64,000 nt of DNA, taken from positions 223,016 through 287,015 of the forward strand of contig NZ_LMQW01000001.1 in NCBI RefSeq assembly GCF_001425485.1, in the 5' to 3' direction. The stretch comes from Aureimonas sp. Leaf427. Its GTDB lineage: Bacteria > Pseudomonadota > Alphaproteobacteria > Rhizobiales > Rhizobiaceae. Numbering within the stretch: position 1 is the first letter of the stretch; the number at the start of each line of letters is the position of its first letter. The position numbers and the translations under genes are program-made. Of the stretch, positions 44,173 through 52,306 are shown in pieces. The notes beneath the pieces are model-generated. The model did not search any database. It was not told where the DNA came from and worked only from the letters and a program-made list of their open reading frames with translations.

Positions 44173-44898
44173 ATGCATCTCTCGGCGCCCATCGTCCGGC
44201 TGCGTGCAAAGGCCAGGCAGCGGTCGCGCATCACGAACATTCCGCTCCACGCGGCCCTCGATCAGGTCGCTGCCGAGGAGGGCTTCGAGCGCTGGAGCCT
44301 CCTTGCCGCCAAGTCCTCCCGCGCCCACGCAGCCGACGCGATCTTGAGACGGCTCCGGCCGGGGGACATGCTCCTCCTCGCCGGACGTCCCGGCGAAGGC
44401 AAGACGCTCTTCGGTTTGGATCTGGCCGCTCAGGCCATGCTGGCCGGCCGGTCTGCGGCCATGTTCTCCCTGGTCTATACCGCGAGAGACGTCCTTGCCC
44501 GCCTTGCCGATCTCGGGTGGCAGGCGCAACGGTTCGACGCGCTCTTCCGGTTCTATGATTCCAGCGACATTTCTTCGCGCTACATCATCGAAACTTTGGC
44601 GGACGCATCCGTCGGAACGCTGGTGGTGATCGACTATCTTCAGCTGCTCGATCAGAAGCGCGAGCATCCGCCGCTTCTGGATCAGGTGCGGCAGTTGAAA
44701 GACTTCGCCATCAGGAAGGGGCTCGTCCTCGCCTTCCTCAGCCAGATCGACCGATCCTACGATCCCGCTGCAAGTCCGATGCCCAGTCTCGGCGACATCT
44801 CCACCCCCAATCCTCTCGACCTGTCGCTGTTCGACAAAGCGTGCTTCCTCAACGGCGGCAACGTCCATTTCGAGGCTCTCGCACCGACAGCGGTCTAG
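44173..44898 (+). CDS. Stand-alone DnaB-like RecA-fold ATPase
   Basis: A 241-residue protein resembling the C-terminal RecA-like domain of DnaB but without DnaB's N-terminal primase-binding domain. Walker A is AGRPGEGKTLFGLDLA (K77, T78) and Walker B LVVIDYLQLLDQ (D154), the DnaB-type IDYLQL motif. A later LAFLSQIDRSYDP resembles the H3/Q sensor region. The first ~50 residues, LSAPIVRLRAKARQRS and LHAALDQVAAEEGFERWSLL, form a small extra domain seen in alphaproteobacterial proteins annotated as DNA helicases. A strong AGGAGGG precedes the ATG. Its GC is lower than its neighbours (31 of 60 at 44581-44640 by hand count). Function is unknown; it has no neighbour partner. Confidence 0.75.
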   Translation: MHLSAPIVRLRAKARQRSRITNIPLHAALDQVAAEEGFERWSLLAAKSSRAHAADAILRRLRPGDMLLLAGRPGEGKTLFGLDLAAQAMLAGRSAAMFSLVYTARDVLARLADLGWQAQRFDALFRFYDSSDISSRYIIETLADASVGTLVVIDYLQLLDQKREHPPLLDQVRQLKDFAIRKGLVLAFLSQIDRSYDPAASPMPSLGDISTPNPLDLSLFDKACFLNGGNVHFEALAPTAV

Positions 44899-44977
44899 AG
44901 CCTCAGGTTCATTCCCAACCAGACAGGCTCCAGCTTCCTTTGTCGTTGTTCGTCTTTTCGGAATAACCGGTTTCCAC

Positions 44978-45005
44978 GTATCCGTGAGAAACTCTAGGCG
45001 GATAC
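44978..45005 (+). other. Stem-loop between the DnaB-like gene and the TauE/SafE gene
   Basis: Outer stem GTATCCG / CGGATAC with an inner GAG-AAA-CTC stem inside the 14-base loop. No T run follows. It may be an RNA structure or a dyad protein site in the 183-base gap before the exporter gene. Confidence 0.3.
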
Positions 45006-45081
45006 AAAGGCCGGCGGCCTGCCCCATCTAACGCCCCCATGTCGTTCCGGTCGCCTCCGGACGGCACGGCATGGGAGCGGC

Positions 45082-45852
45082 ATGAGCGAGTTTCTTCTGT
45101 TCTTCTTCGTCGGCGCCCTCGCCCAGCTCGTCGACGGCGCGCTCGGCATGGCCTATGGCGTCATCTCCTCCACCGTCCTTCTCTCCTTCGGCATTCCGCC
45201 GGCGCAGGCCTCGGCTTCGGTTCATGCAGCCGAACTCTTCACCACGGCCGCATCCGGCACTGGCCACATCGTCAATCGCAACATCGACTGGAAGCTCTTC
45301 CGGCGGCTGGTGCCCTTCGGCGTCGTCGGCGGAGCGCTCGGCGCCTATGTCCTGACCAGCGTCGACGGCGATGCGATCAAGCCCTACATCGCCGCCTATC
45401 TCGGCGCGATCGGCGTGTTCCTCCTCGTGCGCTCGATGCGCGAGGTGCCGCGCCGGCCCGTGCCCCCGCTCGTCGTGCCGCCGATCGCCACGGCGGGCGG
45501 CTTTCTCGACGCGATCGGGGGCGGAGGCTGGGGACCGATCGTCACCTCCGGCCTGCTCGGCGCCGGCGGGCAGCCGCGCTACGTCATCGGCACCGTGAAC
45601 ACGGCGGAGTTCCTGGTCGCGCTTACGGTCTCCCTCAGCTTCGCCTTCGCGCTGATCACCGGCCATTGGACGGATGCGCCCGACCTCTTTCAGAATGCGC
45701 GCGCCGTCGGTGGACTGATTCTCGGCGGCCTCGTCGTCGCGCCGCTCGCGGGCTACATCGTCCGCAGGATTCCGCAGGCTTGGCTGCTGCGCGCGGTCGC
45801 GATCCTCATCTGCGTCCTCTCCGCGACCCAGGCCTACCAACTCCTCGAATGA
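45082..45852 (+). CDS. Sulfite exporter TauE/SafE family membrane protein
   Basis: A 256-residue inner-membrane protein with about eight hydrophobic segments and two related halves. The first half has QLVDGALGMAYGVISSTVLL and the second LDAIGGGGWGPIVTSGLLG, the paired motifs of the TauE/SafE (DUF81) family. Members export sulfite or sulfoacetate or move other anions; the substrate here is not shown. The ATG at 45082 fits the family start. No sulfur-metabolism genes lie beside it. Confidence 0.88.
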   Translation: MSEFLLFFFVGALAQLVDGALGMAYGVISSTVLLSFGIPPAQASASVHAAELFTTAASGTGHIVNRNIDWKLFRRLVPFGVVGGALGAYVLTSVDGDAIKPYIAAYLGAIGVFLLVRSMREVPRRPVPPLVVPPIATAGGFLDAIGGGGWGPIVTSGLLGAGGQPRYVIGTVNTAEFLVALTVSLSFAFALITGHWTDAPDLFQNARAVGGLILGGLVVAPLAGYIVRRIPQAWLLRAVAILICVLSATQAYQLLE

Positions 45853-45948
45853 ACCTTTGGTTAGGTTGGAACGCGCTGGCCGGACCCGCATTGTAGGAGG
45901 GAAGCCAAGCGCGACCGGCGCGGGCACAAAAGCTCAAGGATGATCACC

Positions 45949-46134
45949 ATGGCCATCGACAAGCACGAAGTTTCCGGCACCCTCAAGCAGGCTGGCGGCG
46001 CCATCAAGGAAGCGGCCGGCAAGCTGGTCGGCAACGAGCGGATGGAAGCAGAGGGCGAAATCCAGCAGACCGAAGGCAAGGTCGAGAAGAATGCCGGCAA
46101 GGTGAAGGGCGCGGTGAAGGATCAGTTCAGCTGA
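45949..46134 (+). CDS. CsbD-family stress protein
   Basis: A 61-residue hydrophilic, Lys/Glu/Gly-rich protein. KHEVSGTLKQAGGAIKEAAG, KLVGNERMEAEGE and a GKVKGAVKD end match the CsbD family, small abundant stress-induced proteins of unknown mechanism. The ATG at 45949 is chosen because AAGGA lies about eight bases before it; the ATG at 45940 overlaps that site. A terminator follows. Confidence 0.9.
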   Translation: MAIDKHEVSGTLKQAGGAIKEAAGKLVGNERMEAEGEIQQTEGKVEKNAGKVKGAVKDQFS

Positions 46135-46161
46135 TCCGACGACCCCCGACATCTGTCTGAC

Positions 46162-46194
46162 AAGGGCCGCTTCCGAAAGGGAGCGGCCTTTTTC
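46162..46194 (+). terminator. Rho-independent terminator after the CsbD gene
   Basis: Stem GCCGCTTCC / GGGAGCGGC with a GAAA loop, flanked by AAGG upstream and CTTTTT downstream. It begins about 27 bases after the CsbD stop. Confidence 0.85.
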
Positions 46195-46418
46195 GTCGCC
46201 TCCGCCCGCCTCGTCTTTGTCCTTCGTTTTCCGAACGGTCCGTCAACCGAACGAATGGAATTTGCCAGTCGCCCTTGCCTTCCCGCGAAGGGAACCATCT
46301 GTCACTTTGGAACCATACCAGAGAGCGGTCCTGCGGGCGGGCCCTGCGACGACCTTGGTCGCGGCAACGCCCGAGCCCCAACGCACCGCCGACAACCCCT
46401 TTCGGAAGGAGAACGAGC

Positions 46419-46877
46419 TTGATCACCTTCACGCTCAACGGCTCGGAACGCAGCTTCGACGGCGATCCGGAGACCCCGCTCCTCTGGGTGATCCGCGACG
46501 CCGAGAAGCTGACCGGCACGAAATACGGCTGCGGCGTCGCCCAATGCGGCGCCTGCACGGTCCATATGGACGGCATGACCCGTCGCTCCTGCATCACGCC
46601 GATCTCGACGGCCGAGGGCTCCGACATCGTCACGATCGAGGGCGTCGAGGGCGCCGAGGCCGAGGCGATCCGCAAGGCCTGGGTCGCGATCGACGTGCCG
46701 CAATGCGGCTACTGCCAGTCCGGCCAGATCATGTCGGCCGTCTCGCTGCTCCAGACCGTGCCGAAACCGACGGACGCCGATATCGACGGCGCCATGGCCG
46801 GCAACATCTGCCGCTGCGCCACCTATCAGCGCATCCGGCAGGCCATCCACGATGCCGCGAATTCGATGGAGGGCTGA
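46419..46877 (+). CDS. iorA: Molybdenum hydroxylase [2Fe-2S] subunit (isoquinoline 1-oxidoreductase alpha-like)
   Basis: A 152-residue iron-sulfur subunit of a xanthine-oxidase-family enzyme. The plant-type [2Fe-2S] cluster uses C38, C43, C46 and C58 ([16 protein letters not shown]). The second cluster uses C96, C99, C131 and C133 (QCGYCQSG and [10 protein letters not shown]). The TTG at 46419 follows AAGGAG at the right distance and opens directly on ITFTLNGSE; the frame upstream is non-conserved. The large subunit follows after four bases. The two-subunit-plus-cytochrome set resembles isoquinoline 1-oxidoreductase; the true substrate could be another N-heterocycle or aldehyde. Confidence 0.88.
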   Translation: MITFTLNGSERSFDGDPETPLLWVIRDAEKLTGTKYGCGVAQCGACTVHMDGMTRRSCITPISTAEGSDIVTIEGVEGAEAEAIRKAWVAIDVPQCGYCQSGQIMSAVSLLQTVPKPTDADIDGAMAGNICRCATYQRIRQAIHDAANSMEG

Positions 46878-46881
46878 TTCC

Positions 46882-49035
46882 ATGACGATCCAGAATTTTC
46901 GTCCGACCCGCCGCGCCTTTCTGGCCGGCAGCGGTCTCGTCATCGGCCTCAGCCTCGCGCCCAAAGCCTTCGCGGGGCCTGCCAGCCAGGGCGTTCCCGC
47001 CGGCGGCGCGGCGGGCTTGAAGGAGATCAACGCCTTCGTGAAGATCGGCACCGACGACACGGTGACGATCCTCTCCAAGCATATCGAGTTCGGCCAGGGG
47101 CCCTTCACCGGTCTTGCCACGATCGTCGCCGAGGAGCTCGACGCCGACTGGGCGCAGATGCGCGCGGTCCACTCGCCCGCCGACGACAAGGTCTACGCCA
47201 ATCTCGCCTTCGGCCTGCAGGGCACGGGCGGCTCCACCGCCATCGCCAATTCCTACGAGCAGATGCGCAAGGCCGGCGCCACGGCCCGCGCCATGCTGGT
47301 CGCCGCCGCCGCCGAGGACTGGGGCGTCCCGGCCGCCGAGATCACGGTCGAGAAAGGCCGCATCCGGCACGCCGCCTCGGCCCGCGAGAGCGGCTTCGGC
47401 GCTTTCGCGGACAAAGCCGCGGCCCGGACGCCGCCGGAGAATCCGACGCTCAAGGACCCGTCGACCTTCCAGCTGATCGGCACCGATCGGCCGAAGCTCG
47501 ACACGATCGAGAAGACCACCGGCAAGGCCGTCTTCACCCTCGATGTGCTCGCCGACGACATGCTCTATGCGAGCGTCGCCCACCCCGCTCATTTCGGCGC
47601 GACGGTCGCCTCCGTCGACGCCTCCGAGGCGCTCGCGATCCCCGGCGTCGTGGACGTCAAGCAGATCCCGCAGGGCGTCGCGGTCTTCGCCGAAAACACG
47701 TTCGCGGCGCTGAAGGGCCGTCAGGCGCTGAAGATCGAGTGGAATCTCGACAAGGCCGAGACGCGCTCCTCCCGGCAGATCGAGGCCGACTACGTCAAGC
47801 TCTACGACGAGACGGGCTTCGAGGCGGCCAAGACGGGCAATGTCGAGGAGGCCTTCGCCAAGGACGGCTCGATCTCGCTCGAAGCCGACCTTGTCTTCCC
47901 CTTCCTCGCCCATGCGCCGATGGAGCCGCTGGACGCGGTCTTCGTGCCCGCAGATGACGGATCGGTCGATCTCTACAACGGCGCGCAGTTTCCGGGCCAG
48001 GACAAGGCGGCGGTGGCCGACATTCTGGGTCTCGACCCCGCCAAGGTCCGCGTCAACACGCAGCTCGGCGGCGGCTCCTTCGGCAGGCGCGCGCAGTTCG
48101 GCTCGCCCTTCATCCGCGAAGCGACCGAGGTCTTCAAGGCGAGCGGCGCCAAGCGCCCCGTCAAGTTCATGTGGACGCGCGAGGACGACATTCGCGGCGG
48201 CTTCTACCGCCCGATGTACGCCCACCGCATGAAGGCCTCGATCGACGCGCAAGGCCGCATCACCGGCTGGCGCCAGTCGATCGTCGGCCAGTCGATCATG
48301 GCGAAGGCCGAGCTCGACGAGACCTCCGTCGAGGGCGCGGCGAACCCGCCCTACGACATCCCGAACCTCCACGTCGTCTCGCACAACACACAGCTGCCCG
48401 TGCCCGCCCTCTGGTGGCGCTCGGTCGGCCACACCCATACGGGCTTCGCCGTCGAGACCTTCGTGGACGAGCTTCTGGAGCGCGTCGGCAAGGACCCGGT
48501 CGAGGGCCGCATGGCCATGCTCGGCAAGGAGCCGCGCCATCGCGGCACGCTGAAGACCGTGGCCGAGATGGCCAAGTGGGGCGAGCCCGTGCCGGAGGGC
48601 CGCTCGCGCGGCGTCGCCGTCGTGAAGAGCTTCGGCACCTATGTCGCGCAGATCGTGGAGGTCTCCTCCGAGAATGGCAGCCCGCGCGTCCACAAGGTCT
48701 GGGTCGCGGTGGACTGCGGCGTCGCGATCAATCCGAACGTCATCCGCGCGCAGATGGAAGGCGGCGTCGGCTACGGGCTGGGCGCGGTGCTCTTCGACGA
48801 GGTGACGCTCGGCGAGGGCGGGCGCATCGTTCAGTCGAACTTCCACGACTACCGGTCTTTGCGCATCAACGAGATGCCGGAGGTGATCGTCGAGATCGTG
48901 CCCTCCGCCGAGCCGCCGACCGGCGTCGGCGAGCCCGGCGTTCCGCCCGTCGGCCCCGCCGTCGCCAATGCCTGGCGCCGGCTCACGGGCACGCCGGTGC
49001 GCCGCCTGCCGATCGTTCCCGTGGTGGTCTCGTGA
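46882..49035 (+). CDS. iorB: Molybdopterin-binding large subunit (isoquinoline 1-oxidoreductase beta-like)
   Basis: A 717-residue catalytic subunit that binds molybdopterin and hydroxylates its substrate. The N-terminus NFRPTRRAFLAGSGLVIGLS is a twin-arginine signal, so the complex is probably periplasmic. Conserved blocks include HIEFGQGPFTGLATIVAEEL, GGSFGRRAQFGSPF and ASGAKRPVKFMWTREDDIRG. Near the end GVGEPGVPPVGPAVANA carries the Glu expected at the active site. There is no FAD subunit, as in the Ior subgroup. It is followed by the cytochrome c gene after eleven bases. Confidence 0.88.
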   Translation: MTIQNFRPTRRAFLAGSGLVIGLSLAPKAFAGPASQGVPAGGAAGLKEINAFVKIGTDDTVTILSKHIEFGQGPFTGLATIVAEELDADWAQMRAVHSPADDKVYANLAFGLQGTGGSTAIANSYEQMRKAGATARAMLVAAAAEDWGVPAAEITVEKGRIRHAASARESGFGAFADKAAARTPPENPTLKDPSTFQLIGTDRPKLDTIEKTTGKAVFTLDVLADDMLYASVAHPAHFGATVASVDASEALAIPGVVDVKQIPQGVAVFAENTFAALKGRQALKIEWNLDKAETRSSRQIEADYVKLYDETGFEAAKTGNVEEAFAKDGSISLEADLVFPFLAHAPMEPLDAVFVPADDGSVDLYNGAQFPGQDKAAVADILGLDPAKVRVNTQLGGGSFGRRAQFGSPFIREATEVFKASGAKRPVKFMWTREDDIRGGFYRPMYAHRMKASIDAQGRITGWRQSIVGQSIMAKAELDETSVEGAANPPYDIPNLHVVSHNTQLPVPALWWRSVGHTHTGFAVETFVDELLERVGKDPVEGRMAMLGKEPRHRGTLKTVAEMAKWGEPVPEGRSRGVAVVKSFGTYVAQIVEVSSENGSPRVHKVWVAVDCGVAINPNVIRAQMEGGVGYGLGAVLFDEVTLGEGGRIVQSNFHDYRSLRINEMPEVIVEIVPSAEPPTGVGEPGVPPVGPAVANAWRRLTGTPVRRLPIVPVVVS

Positions 49036-49046
49036 AGGTCTCGCCG

Positions 49047-49685
49047 ATGAAGAGCATGCTCCTGACGGCCGGCCTCGTCGCCGCCTTCGGCCTGCCGCTG
49101 GTCCTGCCCGCCCCGGCGCAGGAAGCGGCGGCCCCGGCCGCACCTTTGAAGACCGTGTCCGACTTCGATTCCATCGCCGACGAGACTGAGCGCTCGATCG
49201 CGATCTTCGAGGAGACGGGCAAGGTCCTTCAGCATCCGCGCTGCGTGAACTGCCATCCGGCGGGCGATCGCCCCTTGCAGAACATGGACATGAAGCTGCA
49301 CCAGCCGCCGGTCTTCCGGGGCGATGCGAATTTCGGCCTGCCCGGCATGCAGTGCACCACCTGCCACGGCCCGGCCAACGTGGACGTCGTCGCGCAGGCG
49401 GAGGGCATCCAGTCCATTCCCGGCGATCCCAACTGGCATCTGGCGCCGATCGAGATGGCTTGGCAGGGCAAGACGCTCGCCGAGATCTGCGTCCAGATCA
49501 AGGACCAGAACCGCAACGGCGGCAAGACCTTGGCAGAGATCGTCGAGCACATGGGCAAGGACCATCTCGTCGGCTGGGGCTGGAACCCCGGCAAGGGACG
49601 CGAGCCCGTGCCCGGAACGCAGGAACAGTTCGGCGCGCTCTACGAAGCCTGGGCCGCGACCGGAGCGCATTGCCCGGCGGGGTAA
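49047..49685 (+). CDS. Diheme-type cytochrome c, electron acceptor of the molybdenum hydroxylase
   Basis: A 212-residue exported protein. The signal peptide [20 protein letters not shown] ends near PAPAQE. Two heme-attachment motifs are present, CVNCH at 66-70 and CTTCH at 103-107, with Met-containing stretches (NMDMK) that may give axial ligands. The ATG at 49047 has GAAGG eight bases upstream; a GTG at 49032 is in frame and overlaps the iorB stop. By position it should take electrons from IorAB in the periplasm; this is inference. Confidence 0.85.
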   Translation: MKSMLLTAGLVAAFGLPLVLPAPAQEAAAPAAPLKTVSDFDSIADETERSIAIFEETGKVLQHPRCVNCHPAGDRPLQNMDMKLHQPPVFRGDANFGLPGMQCTTCHGPANVDVVAQAEGIQSIPGDPNWHLAPIEMAWQGKTLAEICVQIKDQNRNGGKTLAEIVEHMGKDHLVGWGWNPGKGREPVPGTQEQFGALYEAWAATGAHCPAG

Positions 49686-49755
49686 GGCGCGGGCGGATTG
49701 GCATCGGGAGACCTTGTCGCCTACATTGGAGATGTGAGGCGACGAGGGTTCTGCC

Positions 49756-49977
49756 ATGATGATCTTGGATAAGTGGCGCGAGAACAGGACGCAGGTCGAG
49801 AATGCCGGTCGCGATGCTCTTTCGCTCGCGAAAGAAGCCGATGTCCCCGCCTATTACATGGACGACACTCTCGGGCGGGGAATCGTGAAGGAGATGCCGG
49901 ATGGTCGCCGCTTCCTTGTCAGCTACGGGGACGGGCGGGAGAACGTGGTAGCCGCTCTCGGTCCCCGTGACCGGTGA
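49756..49977 (+). CDS. Small protein paired with a zeta-toxin-like kinase, candidate antitoxin
   Basis: A 73-residue protein: a helical, charged N-terminus (LDKWRENRTQVENAGRDALS) then DVPAYYMDDTLGRGIVKEMP and a beta-rich end, RRFLVSYGDGRENVV. Rhizobiales carry similar small proteins directly before zeta-like kinases. It overlaps the downstream gene by 11 bases. That gives the usual toxin-antitoxin arrangement with the small gene first. No DNA-binding motif is recognisable. The antitoxin role is inferred from position only. Confidence 0.65.
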   Translation: MMILDKWRENRTQVENAGRDALSLAKEADVPAYYMDDTLGRGIVKEMPDGRRFLVSYGDGRENVVAALGPRDR

Positions 49978-50587
49978 TGTGAGGCCCGCCGCCTACTGCA
50001 CGATCTTCGCCGGACCCAACGGCTCCGGCAAGTCGACGCTCTATCCGGCATTGGACCCCGTCGGCGAGTTCGTGAACGCCGACGTTGTCGCTCGTCAGAT
50101 AGCTCCGCATGATCCGGCCGGGGCTTCGATGAACGCAGGACGCCTCGTCCTTGCGAAGATCGACAATGCGCTGAACCAAAAAAGAAGCTTCGTCTACGAA
50201 ACGACGCTGAGCAGTCGGCAGTCCATCGCCGTTATGGAGCGATGCAGATCGCTCGGTTACGAAATTGCCCTCGTCTACGTCACCCTTCGCAGCCCGGACC
50301 TGAACGTCCAGCGAGTCGCAGAACGTGTCGCGCGCGGCGGCCATCATATCGAGGAGGCGGTCATCCGCCGCCGATATGAGACGGCCTTCAGCCGTCTGCC
50401 GTCCGCCCTTGCGTTGGCCGATACGGCCCTGATCTTCGACAACAGCGATATCGGTGCCGTCCTGCTTCTGGCGGTCGAAAAGGGCCACATCGCCAGCAAG
50501 CATCTCGATCGAGACACGCCGCTTCATCTGCGACTGGCCCATGCCGCGGCAGACGCCCTTCAGACGGACGTCGAAGCTTTCTTCTAG
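49967..50587 (+). CDS. Zeta-toxin-like P-loop kinase (COG4185 type)
   Basis: A 206-residue P-loop protein. Walker A is [16 protein letters not shown] (about 14-29), the general-base region is [10 protein letters not shown] (D39), and [11 protein letters not shown] matches the family's ETTL motif. [19 protein letters not shown] supplies the lid arginines, and [14 protein letters not shown] ends the core. Zeta toxins phosphorylate UDP-N-acetylglucosamine and stop wall synthesis; chromosomal relatives are less well known and may have other targets. The start is GTG at 49967, inside the upstream gene. GC is low for the window (31 of 60 at 50161-50220 by hand count), suggesting transfer. Confidence 0.8.
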   Translation: MTGDVRPAAYCTIFAGPNGSGKSTLYPALDPVGEFVNADVVARQIAPHDPAGASMNAGRLVLAKIDNALNQKRSFVYETTLSSRQSIAVMERCRSLGYEIALVYVTLRSPDLNVQRVAERVARGGHHIEEAVIRRRYETAFSRLPSALALADTALIFDNSDIGAVLLLAVEKGHIASKHLDRDTPLHLRLAHAAADALQTDVEAFF

Positions 50588-50780
50588 AAAGACGCGATCG
50601 TCGGGCGAAAGCGCGGCGTTCGTATTCGAACGAGAGGGAGGATCGATCACCTCCGGCCGACCTCCTGCCGAGCGACCTCAAACCGATTTTACCCCTGCCC
50701 TCCCCTTCCGATCCAGGCCCCGCGCGCTTATGGCTTCGCTCCAGACACCTGTCCGTGATCTGAGGGAAGGCACCGCCGAC

Positions 50781-52169
50781 ATGAGCACACGCCGCGAGAC
50801 CGATACGTTCGGCCCGATCGAGGTCGAGAGCGACAAGTACTGGGGCGCGCAGGCGCAGCGCTCGCTCGGCAATTTCAAGATCGGCTGGGAGAAGCAGCCG
50901 CTGCCGATCGTGCGCGCACTCGGCATCGTGAAGCGGGCGGCGGCCGAGACCAATCTGGCGCTCGGGCGGATCGACAAGGGCATCGCCGAGGCGATCGTGA
51001 AAGCCGCCGACGAGGTCATCGAGGGCAAGCTCGATCAGCATTTCCCTCTGGTCGTCTGGCAGACGGGCTCGGGCACGCAGTCCAACATGAACGCCAACGA
51101 GGTGATCTCGAACCGCGCGATCGAGATGCTGGGCGGCGAGATGGGCTCCAAGAAGCCGGTCCATCCGAACGACCACGTCAACATGAGCCAGTCGTCGAAC
51201 GACACCTATCCGACGGCCATGCACATCGCCTGCTCGGAAGAGCTGGTGCACCGGCTCGTGCCCGCGCTGAAGGTCCTGCACAAGGCGCTGGACGACAAGG
51301 CAAAGGCGTTCGAGCCCATCATCAAGATCGGCCGCACCCACACGCAGGACGCAACGCCCCTGACGCTCGGCCAGGAGTTTTCCGGCTACACGACGCAGGT
51401 CGCCAACGGCATAGCCCGCATCGAGATGACCCTGCCCGCGCTGATGCAGCTCGCCCAGGGCGGCACGGCCGTCGGCACCGGGCTGAACGCGCCGATCGGC
51501 TTTGCCGAAGGCGTCGCCGAGCGGATCGCCGCCATCACGGGCCTCGCCTTCACCACCGCCCCGAACAAGTTCGAGGCGCTCGCGGCTCACGACGCGATGG
51601 TCTTCAGCCACGGCGCCATCAACACGGTCGCCGCCTCGCTCTTCAAGATCGCCAACGACATCCGCTTCCTCGGCTCCGGCCCCCGTTCGGGCCTCGGCGA
51701 GCTGCAGCTGCCGGAAAACGAGCCGGGCTCCTCGATCATGCCGGGCAAGGTCAATCCGACCCAGTGCGAGGCGCTGACGCAGGTCTGCGTCCAGGTCTTC
51801 GGCAACCATGCCGCCCTGACCTTCGCCGGCAGCCAGGGCCATTTCGAGCTGAACGTCTTCAACCCGGTCATGGCCTACAACTTCCTCCAGTCCGTCCGGC
51901 TTCTGGCGGATGCCGCCGTCTCCTTCGCGGAGAACTGCGTCGTCGGGATCGAGGCGCGCGAGGACAACATCAAGGCCGCGCTCGACCGCTCGCTGATGCT
52001 CGTGACGGCGCTGGCTCCCACGATCGGCTACGACGCGAGCGCCAAGATCGCCAAGACCGCGCACAAGAACGGCACGACCCTTCGCGAGGAGGCCCTCGCC
52101 ACCGGTCTCGTTTCCGGCGAGGACTACGACCGCATCGTCGATCCCGCCGCGATGACGCGCCCGGGCTGA
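50781..52169 (+). CDS. fumC: Fumarate hydratase, class II
   Basis: Iron-independent fumarase of the TCA cycle, interconverting fumarate and malate. It is 462 residues, exactly the family size. The superfamily signature [13 protein letters not shown] is near residue 316, [15 protein letters not shown] near 98 and [15 protein letters not shown] near 135. The ATG at 50781 follows GGGAAGG and opens [20 protein letters not shown]; an in-frame ATG 51 bases earlier is possible but adds unconserved residues. Confidence 0.96.
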   Translation: MSTRRETDTFGPIEVESDKYWGAQAQRSLGNFKIGWEKQPLPIVRALGIVKRAAAETNLALGRIDKGIAEAIVKAADEVIEGKLDQHFPLVVWQTGSGTQSNMNANEVISNRAIEMLGGEMGSKKPVHPNDHVNMSQSSNDTYPTAMHIACSEELVHRLVPALKVLHKALDDKAKAFEPIIKIGRTHTQDATPLTLGQEFSGYTTQVANGIARIEMTLPALMQLAQGGTAVGTGLNAPIGFAEGVAERIAAITGLAFTTAPNKFEALAAHDAMVFSHGAINTVAASLFKIANDIRFLGSGPRSGLGELQLPENEPGSSIMPGKVNPTQCEALTQVCVQVFGNHAALTFAGSQGHFELNVFNPVMAYNFLQSVRLLADAAVSFAENCVVGIEAREDNIKAALDRSLMLVTALAPTIGYDASAKIAKTAHKNGTTLREEALATGLVSGEDYDRIVDPAAMTRPG

Positions 52170-52179
52170 AGGTCCAAGA

Positions 52180-52297
52180 CCGGCCTCGCCCAGGCGCAAG
52201 CCAGGGCGGGGCCGGACGTGGCTTCCATGGGGCCGACGAGGATGCCCGCGCTTTCGGCGCGCCCGGCGCAAGAGCCGGGCCCGAAGCGGCTCGCTTC
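52180..52297. other. Row of three hairpins between convergent fumC and the GGDEF gene
   Basis: First: 12-bp stem CCGGCCTCGCCC / GGGCGGGGCCGG (one G-T) at 52180-52215 with an inner GGC-GCAA-GCC stem. Second: GCCCGGC / GCCGGGC at 52261-52280. Third: GAAGCG / CGCTTC at 52283-52297. They fill the gap between two converging genes and probably serve as a two-way transcription barrier, although T runs are lacking. Confidence 0.5.
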
Positions 52298-52306
52298 AGG
52301 TGTTTC

